Assembly: GCA_037389465.1 (NCBI GenBank)
Contig: JAZARR010000201.1
Coordinates: 620,001-684,000 of the forward strand
Length of the DNA: 64,000 nucleotides
Reading direction: 5' to 3'
Source of the DNA: Baylisascaris procyonis
Lineage: Eukaryota > Nematoda > Chromadorea > Rhabditida > Ascarididae
Under the pieces are notes generated by a model. The model saw nothing but the letters and a program-made list of their open reading frames with translations, did no database searches and was not told the origin of the DNA. Of the stretch, positions 39,970 to 52,740 are shown piece after piece (the stretch's first letter is position 1; each line of letters opens with the position of its first letter). A program made the position numbers and the translations under genes.

Positions 39970-42020
39970 TTAAGTATTATGAGTTATAGAACGGTTGTTA
40001 TACAGTAATTGTAAAATAAACAAGATATATCTTTTGAAAAATGCGATAAGGAAATGGAAGAATAAATTAGCTCTTCCGTACCCGCCTCCACCTCTTCTTT
40101 CAATTATTTGAAATAATGGAAAGCAATTGATGCCTAATAAGTTAGTGAATTTTCCCAAGTCATTAGGAATTCATGCACTACTTCCTCCATGTGGTCATTA
40201 CTCCTTGCATGTGGTCATTACTCCTTGCATGTGGTCATTTCGCACATTCATATAATCACAAAGCATTCGAAGCAAATTCCAGCTGAACACGATTTCGTGA
40301 ATGCATTTTGATGATAAAACATTCGAAAAAAAAAGATAGATTATTGCTGTTTTTTTGAAAGTAAATCTGATTGTGATATACTACTCTCTTAGCATTGTTT
40401 CTATATTTACCTCTCATATCGCTATGATCACTGATCAGATTACTGATTAAATATTTAAAAAATATTTCATCCTCTTCAGTGTAAACCTCAGGCGAAAAAT
40501 TCAACAAAATCTAGGATATAAATCATCGATTAAATCAATCGATCGATAAAAAAATGAACTGATCGCATCGATGATATTCTTATGCGATACTCAATTCCTC
40601 TATGTGAAAATGGTTAAAATTGCACTTACACAAAATTGCTTATTATGTGATGAATCAATGCGAATGAACGAAATTATTAGATTTACTACTGCGATGATTG
40701 AAGCATTATCTATCTGCAATGAGACTTGAACTTTCAAAACATTTCGAATCTCATCTATAACCGAATATTGACCTGAATGATTACCTGTATTCATTAAATT
40801 ATTATTGTACCGGAAATATAAATAACTCGTTCACTCAAATAAAATTAGCATCATCAGGTAAGAAATAAAGAAAGAACACGTCGCTGAAGTATTTCTTATT
40901 GAAAAAAAAAACATCTAATAATAACACGCCGTACAATTATTTATAATGCTTTAAAGCGCTGCAATTCAATGAGAATATCAGTTAAACTATACAAGAATAG
41001 ATTCGAAACAACATTGAAGTAGTATATGAAAAGTTATTGACAACCTTCAATGACACAATAGTTATTGACAACCTTTAATGATGCAAAAGTTATTGACAAC
41101 TTTGATGCAGTTATTGACAACCTTTGAAATAAGTACAATTCACCTCATATATTGAGGCTGCTTGCACACAAACATTAACAACGCGGATAGGAAGAGTGCG
41201 GAACGCGTTGGGAGGCCCCAACTGCATTAGCAAAGCGTGTCTCCTCGTGTGCACTTGAATGAAAATTCGATAACGTTGCGGCATAGTCGTCAATGCGCAA
41301 AGCGTTTTGCTAGCCAATAAGGATGACTGCTTCGTAGCCGATAGAACAAATAGATGTGATATCCGATCGAATGAATCATCAATAATTTTAAGGCGACATT
41401 TTAAATGTATTTTAAAATTCGTCTACATTTTTAAATTTAAATAAAACATTTTATTTTATTCTATTTTATTCGATAAATATTATATTTCAAGGATTGATAT
41501 TTCCGTCATAGACTATAATGCTATTCAGTTCTAATAGGTACTAAAAATAGGGAAGTAAAATATTCGACTATAACAGACGCTTGTTCCGAAAGTTGCTGAG
41601 TGTTAAAAAATTCTGGAAAACGATATGAAAGAAAATAATAATTTACGACTCAATAAAATATTCAGTAAAAATTATAAAAATCCCGCCAATCATGAAAAGA
41701 TGAAATAGCGTTTATAGCAATGTTAGCTAGGGCAAATATGCAATAGCCTACAATATTCCTTCATTACTCACTATGAGTCGTAATTGGAAATATGGGTCAA
41801 CCAGCCTTCCCTCCAGGAATACAGGATGTCTTCCAGGGGATAACCTTCCCCACAACTGATGGAAAATACTATCATCCTGCATTCCCTGAGGAGGATGATA
41901 GAAAGACCACGTTACCTCAGCGCTAAACTGCACGAACAAAGTGAATGCGTTCAGCGCTAAGATGCAATCGAACATAGATCGAGGGAAGAGCAATTCCTCG
42001 CTGACTTCATTGCAATGCAT
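39970..42020 (-). CDS. Unidentified membrane protein (5 exons, 255 aa)
   Basis: Exons: 41772-42020, 41122-41221, 40630-40784, 40411-40510 and 39970-40133. Phases at the junctions are 0, 1, 0 and 1, with good donors (ATA/GTGAGT, TGT/GTAAGT) and pyrimidine-AG acceptors. The protein starts MHCNEVSEELLFPRSMF, then a hydrophobic CILALNAFTLFVQF that could be a signal sequence or anchor, a hydrophilic region with EVTWSFYHPPQG and FLEGRLVDPYFQLRLI, an NCT and an NHS glycosylation site, a hydrophobic SIIAVVNLIISFI patch, a glycine run (RRGGGGYG) and a likely C-terminal TM (LFFHFLIAFFKRYILFILQLL). I do not recognise the family. The second exon's donor (AAAG/GTTGTC) lies in a tandem repeat. The chain rests on phase agreement only; upstream exons could be missing, and Met16 is an alternative start. 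Confidence 0.6.
40188..40239. repeat. 20-bp tandem repeat, 2.6 copies
   Basis: The unit CATGTGGTCATTACTCCTTG is exact at 40188-40207 and 40208-40227, with a partial third copy. It lies in the last intron of the unidentified membrane-protein gene, close to the final exon. Confidence 0.95.
41033..41124. repeat. Minisatellite overlapping a splice donor
   Basis: GTTATTGACAAC starts at 41033, 41061, 41089 and 41110. On the minus strand each copy carries GTTGTCAATAAC, the donor used by the second exon of the membrane-protein gene. Only the donor at 41121 leaves an open frame. Confidence 0.9.
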
Positions 42021-43513
42021 TGAGAGGATTCAGACGACTCGAACACTACATAGGGAATAAGCTTTCGATATGTTGTTGAATGCAAAACGTTTTGCAGAGA
42101 ACAACCAGCTAGACTAACATAAAAATTGCAAAGATCGTTGTAATAATGAAGTATGAATGAAGAATGAATGAAAATAGTGTATTGATGAAAGAAAAAAGGA
42201 TGTCAAGAATATTTTAGGGAACAAATTCTACTTGAAATATCATAAAAGATTTCGCATTGCATATTTTGCATAATTGGAATTTAAATTTTTATGTGCAAAT
42301 AAAATTGAATAGTTCCGTTGCAACGAATAGATTTTCTATTGCAATGTCTATTGCAATCAGAAATTTTATAGCGTTTGAAATTGATACGATGGGATTTAAG
42401 AAATAAGCCATTTATGCAAACAATTTAACTGCTTTTCTTTTTGCTTTCACGCAGCAAGAATCTGTCGAACAATAACTATAGGAAGTGGGAAGGTGAGTTG
42501 GGCGAAGGAGGGCAGGGCGGAAAGGGGAGATGAAAGGAGAAGGGTACTGCAAAAACATTAATTTTAGACTCATTTATTGCAATAATTTGCATCGAGTTGG
42601 TAGTATATAGGTTTCTCACCAAAAAAACCCCAGTTTATGTTTGCTTTGAAAGATTATTTTACTTTCCGGTTTAGTGTAAAACCAAGCAAAACAGCTTTGC
42701 AAACTGATTGAAAGGTTTCTGATTGCTTGTGGCATCGTTGAATTTCAAGAAAAAAAAAATTTACGGAACACAATAGCAAAAATTAGGATCGCAATTTTCC
42801 TCTTTTTCAGAAAAAAATGCACGGAAAAAAGTGGAATTATGAAAATTTCTATCGTTTTGGACAACTCGCCAACTTTCTTCATCCGATATCGAACCAATAA
42901 AAATCGGAGAAGGAAGCAATTTCTGAGGGATTCTTCGCTATGCCAACTGAGGTAACGTATGAGGCATCTGAGGTAGCTTGAATTGGTGGGATTCTTGGCT
43001 AAAAATTTACTTTTTAGTTTGAATACAAATTACTGCGATAACCCTGAGGATTTAACAATTTTGATGATTCCTACCTTCGGTCGAACTCTTCCCACTTTCC
43101 TTTTCCTTCTCCTCCTCCCTTTCCGTGCCCAAAAAATGCTTTACAAAAAATCCAAGTGGAATAGTAAGCGCCGTAGAGATGGCGAAGCTGAGTTGCTTTT
43201 CATTGCATGAATGATCGAGCGCAATTAAACGGCAAAGAAAATAAGTTAATTAATTCATAATGTTCGCCTCAGTGAACAAATATTATTTACGCAAAATACC
43301 GGTGAATAGCTATCACATGTGTATACATCCAGGAGATAAAATTCTTGCAAGCTTCCAAATTTTTTCTAGTCTCATGCATGAAATTTCTCATTTATAATGA
43401 AATTAAGCTCACTATTTTGGAGTTGCATCGTTTACTATTTTGAACGATAGTGAAGCTTGAAAAAGACAGAAATCTGAATCTGAATATTTTATTTTTTATT
43501 GATAATTTGTATA
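42021..43513. other. Intergenic, no gene seen
   Basis: Gap between the ephrin stop and the next minus-strand gene. It includes a G-rich stretch at about 42478-42545 on the plus strand. No splice-consistent exons found. Confidence 0.5.
43488..43500 (-). terminator. Polyadenylation signals of the ephrin gene
   Basis: Two AATAAA hexamers on the minus strand, at 43500-43495 and 43493-43488, begin 13 bases after the TGA that ends at 43514. They support the terminal-exon assignment. Confidence 0.7.
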
Positions 43514-43837
43514 TCACACACGTAGGTAGTGAAAATGATGAATGAGTACTTTATGAAGAATATCGAACGAACATTTGCAACAGCTGGTGATATCGGATAT
43601 TGAGGGCGATTGCAGCCGCACACACGTAAGCGATAGGCAAAACCTTCGTTGTTGTGGTGGATATCTGTTGCTGAAATATTGCCCTCGTTCGTTTGCTTGA
43701 CCGGAGCTGAGGAACGAGACGATCAAAACGATTGCTATTGGGTTTACGAGGTTGCTCTCTGCAAATTAGATGCAATAAGCGTCGCTCATAACGCTTCCAT
43801 TGCAATGCGCTCAGAAGAGCACATTAACATTATACAT

Positions 43838-43901
<64 letters not shown>

Positions 43902-46900
43902 ATGTATATCCCCTGATATGCTGCTCCATTTGTTGATTTAATTATACGGTGCCGAAAGGCTCTCTAAGAAAAAACTATCTTGCCGTTCACAGTTAGAGGC
44001 ATATTTACATGTAATTTAACTTTCCTGCGCAATATATGCTTGTAGGCATTTATTAGCTCTTGGAAGAAGTGCTTATTATTATAGACATCATAAAGTATTG
44101 CCTTGTTCTTCATAAATAAAACTACAAACCTTTCTCACTATAGAACACCTTTAAACTTTAATTATTCTAGAAATGTGTCAACTACATAATTGTTTATCAA
44201 AAATTCGAAGTGATAGAACATTTCTGAAGCAAAAAAATTGTGACAATCGAGTCACATAGGACAAATAAGACAATTAAATAGCAATATGTGATATGTCAAC
44301 TTACCACGTTGGTTTTTTCCCCATCCATATTGACTTTCTACGGCATTTCACAGCGATGTTCCCGCATAGTTTGTAGGCTCCGCGGAAGCAGCTTTCAGAC
44401 TGCTCTCGTACTTGATGAGTGGATTTCATGACCAATACGGCCATTCTTAGGCACAAACGATAGTTGCACCGATTCAATAAAGGCACACTAAATCAACGCA
44501 TAAATCGTGATAGTTACATCACTAAAGCTACCGTAATAGCAATTAGCGTTGAAGTTGGTCGCATAAAAGTCGACTGAGAAAGAAGATCATAATCTGAAAT
44601 ATAGCACTAATCAAAATCAATAGTCCAACGGTAATCTGAAGTACAGTCTTAGGTGATAATCACCTATACTGCCAACGAACTATTTGATCACCTATGTTGC
44701 CAAAAAAACTACCTCTACTACTAAGGAATTGACTATACGACTAGAGAACGAAACAGTATCTGCTACGGTTCAAGTGAAAGACATTTTTAAATGAAAATTA
44801 AATCATCGCTATCTGAAAAGTTTTATTAATTGCCAGCTTATTAAATTCTTGCAATAATCATTTCCATTACATTTCTATTTTGTACACTTTTACAAACACG
44901 TATCAAATAAACGCAACAATGCGATTGTGTATCTGTGTTTGTTCATCTAACCGATAGCTTCAACATCGACAATATAGAAACTAAAAAGCCAAAATTTGAT
45001 GGTAGAATTTCTAAGATGAATTCATCGTACATATCAATTTTCAACTCAGCCTATGATCTCTTTTTGGAGGAGTCTATGGACTGAGTTGGGCAAAATTTAG
45101 GTAAAAGTTCGGTTAAATTCAAGCAGTTAAAACAGCTGGAAAATTTACATATATTCCCTAAATTGTTTGGTTCTTTTGGAAGGTTCGCAATTCGTTCAAT
45201 TAAAATCTGCATGAATAACTGTATATACTTCATTCTTTATCAACAACTCGTGGAATTAGTTGACTAACGACAAGAACTGCTCTAGTATATTTCTTTATAT
45301 ATTTCTTAATCTAGCTACAAAATGCATGCCTAGTCTGCGTGAGCTTACCATCAGTTTCGTGTATCTCGTAGAGTTTCACACCATGTTGATGAATGAGAGC
45401 CTCTACATCAGTGGATTTTCCATCGTAAACTTCCGGTAAAAGTATACTAGGCGCATGCCTATGTTTATATTCTGTTGCACTGAATCCCTCGCCGGATGGT
45501 GCATCCTCCATGGGTATTTCATCGAAACCGTTAGCAATCCAACGATTTGGTTCGCTGACTTTGTCAGAAGGTGAATGAGAATGTGCTTTCACTGAGTATG
45601 AATGAATTCGATGATGTACACCACTTCGATGTCGTGTCTTATGTGAAAGATCTATAAACAATTCATAATATTCGAGCTTGATAAGGCATTTCTTAAGAAG
45701 GAGCGGCAATGATCACTATTGGGATTATTATATGGTATATTATTTGAGATCGAAAACTATGATAGGGAGAGTATTTCAGTAATGAATTAAGGATATTTAG
45801 TACCACTCATTGTTACATCGCTATAAGGGAATTCTATGGAAGTTCCCAATGAACCGAAAATTTTGATCGTGAAGCTTGCTTGGCCAGGTAATCTGCACAG
45901 TTTTATCGCATAGCAAATATGAGCCAAACTATCAATAAACAACTATTTGAGTGCTCATATAAATGAATGATTTGAAAGGAAATATAAGGAAAAGTGACGT
46001 AGATAAAATAGACAACCTTCAGGAGTGCTATGATGGACACGAATCTTCAAACGAAGTCCATCTGTCGAGCAGTGAGCACTTCTATTAGCTTTCATCGCCC
46101 TCGCTGACCTATCGGGCTCAGCTGCAATTGTGACCATTCTCAATCCGAATATCAGTTGAGGATTCTATTGGCTAAATTTTTTGTGCTTTTGCAAGCTATA
46201 TTCGGAAAGTTTATAAGGATCATGTATCTCTCTATTCAGCACTTTCAACGTAAAAGTCACTTAAGTTAAGCTCACACAATTTTGGAGGGAAGAGCGCAAC
46301 GTATGTTATACGCTGACCCGATAAACTGACTTTTAGGTGATCGATCGATTATTGATCGATCATCGATCAAGGTTGTACATAAACAAGTGACTGCAGCAGA
46401 GGACACCTAGAACAACCAAAAGTCTGCATGCGGTTTGTGGGTGATCAGGTAGTAATTCATATTCACTGAATGCTACATAATGGACAGAAAATGGGCTACA
46501 TAAGTTAGCACAATATGCGCTTTCACATCCCGGTGACCCGAACGACCACTTACATCACTTGCAACACAAAGTAAGGAATGCGCAATCATCGCTCTTTATT
46601 TTAATGATCCCACTATCCGCAAAAATCATCCAGGAAAGTCTTTTCTCTTGCTATCAAATGAGTGCCTCTAGTTCCATTCGATTCGACTAATCAATATGAG
46701 GTGCCATAGTGAAGGTCTCCAGGTCGTGTACACCAAACTCGACAAATTTGGCAACTCGACTGTTTCAACTATTCGTGAGTCATGACTATCGAAAGCACAA
46801 ATACATGCAAAAACTTACCAAAGCGCATAAAAACAATTGGTTAAGTGTGCGAGAAAAGCTTAGAGGATATGCGTTTTTGCGTTGAGCCTACCTATTCTAC

Positions 46901-48792
46901 TAATTTTTACGGAACTGCTTGCAAAGAATGAAGTATACAGAATAGTTTGTTTCTGTTTGAAGCGAGCGATTCGACCGCTCATATAAATATTTCATCAGAG
47001 ATTCATTTTTCTACAATGTGAGCGAAATAATATGAAAATCTGCCAACCACAAAATCTATGTGTACTAAATTTTCTACTATCTTTCCGACTTATTCAAAGT
47101 TAATAGAGCGATATGGAAAATATTATAATAGTGGATGAATGAATTATTTTATAGCCAACGTATTACATCGATTAAATTTCATATCTGTATCTTCAATACT
47201 TCTCAAAAAAAATTTCATTGTAATAAAGACAATATTTACAGAGTGATGGACCAGAATTTAATCCATTTCAAATGTGAATTAATTATTTTTATATTTATAT
47301 CCAGCATTTCTTTGAAATATATGAAGTTTGTTAGGCTCGACAAGCAGAATTCTAGAAATGCTAAGCATTTTTTTCACTTCTCAACATGTTTCAGTAGAAA
47401 TGAAAACGAAAAAAAGGGTTATTCTCGAATTTTTTCCTCTTTCCTTCCATTTTCTTACCGCGATAATGGTCTTCTAATGCGCCATCTGCCTTAATTTATT
47501 CCAAAAAATGTATTGCATAGAGTAACTCTGTAGTGGGTAATTCATAATTTCCTAGTGAAATCATACTCTCATGTGTCATAACTTACATATGAAGTAGTAA
47601 ATATTTCCTGGAGTATATTCAAGTCCTGATGGGAGTGGTGTAAAATGCCGAAAAACAGTATGGATAGTTTGTGGAATATATGGCCTTGAACAACGACCAA
47701 CAACACGTACACTTCCATCCGGTATGCAGTTTTCATATTCGAATTGCGATACCTAAAACCATTCCTATTCTACTTCAGTGGCAAATATAATGAAAATTGA
47801 AAACTTCTTTTAAATATCAGCATATTATAGTGCATTCTGAATTATAAAAATCGTTTCACAATCCGTTCGACACTGACTGGTCAACGATCAAGCAACGGTT
47901 GAGTCATTAAGGAACGCAATTGGAAACTGTCATATTTTTCATTGATGTCACCTGGCTAAATGATATTCGCAATTAATTCTCGCTGAGGCATGCTCTTTTT
48001 GAATCTGTAGTAAAGAAGGACCTCTGCGTTGACGTTCAAATGAAAAAACTGCAAGGGAACAGAACAGAAACAATGAAAACGATGAGAGAAACTCTAACTT
48101 AGAAGAAAACTTTTTGGTGGGCAAACAAGAAAAACAAACAGAGGAAAGCTTTTTGATGTGAAAATATGAGTCGGAGGTGTTGACTTCCTGTAGATGAAAC
48201 CTATAGTTGTCACGTTTTGAAAGAAGCCTATCTTAGTGCTGGGGCGGAAGTGCAGAAACGTTTTACAGCAACGAGTGTTAGTGATATTTCAAGAAACTCA
48301 CAGGTAAAAAGCGCAAAGACAGGTATTTTCAAAACTTGAAGTGAGAATCTCAAAGTTATTGAATATTTAATTTTGAACCGCAGAATGATTCCTTAGTTAT
48401 ATAGTATTCAACTGATTCATTAAACATATAATATTCAAATTTTCGCATAATTTCTCGTCAACAATTTGCTTGCATAAATTGTTTCCTTTTTTTCCTGACT
48501 TCACATTCCATCAAAAATGAATCTTCGTCGAATTATTTTAAATGGAAAGCCGGATGAGACGCATATCGTATATGTTAACGTATGTAAATTTAATAGCGGA
48601 TGAGTGTTGTTGTCAACGACGCTTCGCAAATGATGCGTAATTATTATGGATTGAAAATCATCAACTAATGAGTCATATATAAAGCTAAAATGAGGCTCGC
48701 GATATAAAAGATGCATTTGATCTTTAGTCCAGAAAAGAAGTGACATAAAAGCTGCAGTGAGCAGCAGATGAAGTTTTCATGAAGCAGATGAA

Positions 48793-48875
<83 letters not shown>

Positions 48876-48898
48876 ATATATATATATATATATAAATT

Positions 48899-48933
<35 letters not shown>

Positions 48934-49590
48934 TTGGAACGAATATAAACATTAAATGATGTGTAAATATCATACGTGTATACACATTATGCGAAAAATT
49001 GTATGGGAAGTTTACAGAGATATTGGAAGCCACAGGTAAGCAATTTAAACTTTGGGGTCTCTCTGCATCACTCTTTTATCCCTTCCAACTAATGCGGTGT
49101 AAATGTAAGCTCAAGTCAACATAGCATACGAATCAGATGGACGCTCGTTGGAAGTTGTGCACGCGCAAGGTTTACGCTATATTCAGCTTTTCTTGTTGAC
49201 AGCCGACAACTCATTCATCTGATATACGACAGTTGACATTGAAATGCTAATTGCGCTAAAAATTCTCTCTCCCACTATGCACTCTAATTGATTATTATGC
49301 TTTCATTTGTTAGTTTTCTTGTGCATGAAGAAGAAATTCATCCTCTCAGAAAAAGTCATTAGAAATTTTGCATGAAAAAATAATTATTAGTGAACTTTTT
49401 GAGGAAGTTTAAGTTGATCTGAATTTAAGTTTCTCGTAAGGGAACTTGAGCTAAGAAACAAACCCGAAAGATGACAAATGTTTCTGTTTCATTGTGTGGT
49501 ATTGTTTCATTGAAAAATGGGCAATAAATAGCCAACGAATCCATAATATTGACATCCATTTCCGCCATATCGTTTTCCGCAAATCCAAGC
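43514..49590 (-). CDS. Ephrin, Eph-receptor ligand (5 exons found, N-terminus missing)
   Basis: Cell-surface ligand for Eph/VAB-1-type receptor tyrosine kinases. Exons: 49464-49590, 47587-47752, 46017-46121, 45349-45651 and 43514-43758, all GT-AG and in phase (0, 1, 1, 1). The receptor-binding domain covers the first three exons. It shows the four family cysteines (IYCPFF, YENC, GRC, AHCS) and the signature FTPLPSGLEYTPGNIYYFI, the counterpart of FTP-LGFEF-PG-YYFIS. N-glycosylation sites occur in FNETIPHNETE. A His/Ser-rich linker follows. The terminal exon gives a 14-17-residue hydrophobic stretch (VNPIAIVLIVSFLSS), then about 60 residues ending HYLRV. The signal-peptide exon, which must end in phase 2, was not found upstream of 49590. 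Domain assignment is secure; the terminal exon is less so. Confidence 0.88.
43831..43908. repeat. (TA)n array within an inverted repeat
   Basis: Alternating AT at 43841-43898. The flanks TATACATACAATATAT (43831-43846) and ATATATTGTATGTATA (43893-43908) are exact reverse complements, so the whole element can fold as one hairpin. It lies just upstream of the terminal ephrin exon. Confidence 0.95.
48794..48931. repeat. (TA)n array with TAAATTTA interruptions
   Basis: Long alternating TA, broken twice by AATTTATA/TAAATTTACA. It lies in the first detected ephrin intron. Confidence 0.97.
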
Positions 49591-51731
49591 CTGCAAAAAT
49601 ATTTGTCTTTCGAAAATGATCTTTGATTTCACTAAGAAATGAATTATGTAAATTTTCTATTCAAATAACAGTAAATTTAAGAATAAATCTATTAATTACT
49701 AAATTAATCAATGAATACACTATCGCAGTGTTCTATACAATAGCGTGAAGGAGAAATGTGGCATTTACTAGCGTTTTATACCAATATCAGTTGAAACTCT
49801 TCAAAAATTAAAGAAAGTTTGAGCCAGCGATCAAAATAAATTCGATAAAATAGCGGAAATCACCTCAAATAGTTTTAATTTTTATTTCCGCTCAAATTCG
49901 ATTGTTCAAATGTGCAGAAAAAAAGGCTAAAAATATGTAATTACGGATATTTTATAGATCGTATAGCATGAATTTTCTCTCATATAAACCATAGTTAAGA
50001 ATCAATGACCGCAGCAAGCGAGAAAATGAAAGTCTCCGAGGGAAAATATTTGAAGAACAACCTGTTTTCTCTTCATTTCCATAATATATAGCTGCTCAAA
50101 ACAAATCGTCATGTAAGGGAATTAAGTCTGCGAATTATTTTCTATGCTCGCTTTGCCCTCTTAACTAGATATTAATTATTTAGTCGTTTCTGTTTGCAAT
50201 CAGATATTTCTCCGGAATAGCCTCCCACAATTTCATAGGTTCCCCTTTTTTCCCGCATAAATGGGCTAAAGCAAAGATGGGAACCCGAAGAGGTATTCTT
50301 TCATTTTGCAGATGAAATGCCTCTGGCAGATCATTTCGAAAAACGTGGATTCCTTTGAGGCATCTTGAGGCAATTTAATGGCTAAAATCTTGCGAAAACA
50401 CAACATCAACCTTTCCTTCTATGCGCCACCGAAATAAGTTCTCTAGTTGACACATCGTTCAATGCTTCATTGCATAGTTGAAAATTACACATACCATAAT
50501 TTGCTTGCACAATTCATTGCACGTATCCGAAAAAAACCTCCACATTAGCCAAAGGAATAACTTTTAAGATCCTATCACAAATAAAATTACTTCCTAGAAA
50601 GAGCAGAATAACCGAGACCAACAATATTAAGGTCGTTTCATTCCATATAGGCCCGTGTTATGCGCATGTGTCTGACTGAGCTCTTGCTTGTCTATCTACC
50701 TGATACCCATACGACGACCGCCTAAGCCAATTTTCAACTCAGTCGATCGATATTTTATTGTAAAAGGTCAGATGCACTTTAATGAGCTTGAAAATTTGCA
50801 TATTTCTCCGGCGAATCGGTCTCTATTTTCCACCGTCCCCTTGCAAAGCAAAATAGGAAGTTTGCCGGAAGTGACAGGATTGAATACGCTTTATGAAATG
50901 CATTCATCAAAGTGACCAATTCTATGAGTCGCCAGCAAATGGCTAAATTTCTGGAGTAACCTATTTATATTTTAATCGATCGGATCGGTCGTACAAATCC
51001 ATAGATTATTTGCCTTCTTTACGATCAACTTAGCATGAAATGCTTCAATGCAGTCTCCTTTATCCTTCTATGAATAAAGATTCCTTGCAATACAACAATA
51101 GCCTATGTTGCATTTCTGTGGAGGATGCTCTGTGCTGCTCTTATTCATAGAGTTTTGTGTTTCCCCATTTCGGGATTTTGAAATAAATAAATTAATTAAT
51201 TTAATTGATGCAATATTAATAAATAAATAAATGAAATGCAACACCTTCAATCCAGCAGCAAAGGGAATTTCGCCGAAACAAGCAGCACTGATTGTAGAAT
51301 GCAAAACGTTTGCAAATGCAACTTTGCAAGTTTTTAGTTGCGTGCAAAATGAATACAACTTGTTGGGCATCCTCTCTTTTCGAAGATAGTTGATGAATTT
51401 GAGGGTCCGTACAAAAGGTCATGAGGTGCATTATGCCCAACAAATTTCTCAACTCTACCTTTCAGGAGATTCTAAATTCATAATACCGCATAGACACACT
51501 TACGTAAAAACGGAAATTTCGCTATAACAGGATTCGCATATGCAAATTTATGACACTATATAAATGCGGATCATTGAAAAATATAACGGTGGATCACCAG
51601 AAATGTGAATGTTTTCATTAGCATATATTTCACAATTTGTTAGCAATTTATGAAGTTTATTAGCAAAAATGCAAAGTGTGCATTGCGCCAATTCCTTGTT
51701 CGCGCCTTCCTGCTCTCCATTTTTTATTTGG

Positions 51732-51740
51732 ATATTCTAC

Positions 51741-51802
<62 letters not shown>

Positions 51803-51808
51803 CAGGTA

Positions 51809-51870
<62 letters not shown>
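51732..51870. repeat. Two (TA)n blocks with an inverted repeat around the first
   Basis: ATATTCTACCTGTATAT (51732-51748) and its exact reverse complement (51798-51814) bracket the first TA block. A second TA block follows immediately, to about 51870. Confidence 0.95.
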
Positions 51871-51874
<4 letters not shown>

Positions 51875-52070
51875 GTTTATGTTTATATATTTATATACCA
51901 CTCTAGAAAGTTGATAACTTTTACTATCAAGTGGGATGCAGAAACGAATCGGAATGTTTGTAAATGTGCTTTCTTGGGGAATAAAGCAAGTTAATAATGG
52001 GGAAACATTATTTGTATAGCTGAAACATTGTTAAGTTGTAGATGAAGTGTTAGGGTCGTTGTAATGGAAA

Positions 52071-52159
52071 ATTGCAGCAAAACAAATTGTTGGGGGTAGT
52101 GACCGCTAGAATTGCGGCAAAACAAATTGTTGGGGGGTAGTGACCGCTTTAGTGACCGC
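52071..52159. repeat. 40-bp tandem duplication
   Basis: The unit ATTGCAGCAAAACAAATTGT... through GTGACCGCTAGA (52071-52110) is repeated with minor changes from 52111. An extra short AGTGACCGCTTT copy follows. Confidence 0.9.
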
Positions 52160-52576
52160 TTTCACTCGCAATCAAATTCTCGATGCACAAGAATAACCGT
52201 TATTAACAAGGATAAATGAAGTGCGCACTGATTTGTGTGTGTGTCTCTCTCTTCTCTTGGCACTTAGCTCGATCTCGACAGCAGTATAGACTCTTCGCTT
52301 GTCGTTCATTAGTTTATATCTAAAGTGGGATGATGCCTCTTCGCACAAAATTATTCGTCAATAAACCACATGCAGCGTTGATCGGAAATAGCAAATTCGT
52401 TTGCATAAATGAGCACTAATCTCTACGATAATCGAAGAAAACATTTAGGAAAACTTTGCCGAATGACTTTTCCGGTGCGTGGCATATAACTCTCCACAAA
52501 TTTGCATCACATCTAGCGTGACTCTTTACAGAGCGCAATTGAAAAGACCAAAGTTAAATGGGCTCAAATTCGAGGT

Positions 52577-52740
<164 letters not shown>

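Noticed and set aside
45311..45709. 132-codon minus-strand ORF as a stand-alone gene
   Set aside because: It is the ephrin linker exon (45349-45651) extended past both splice sites.
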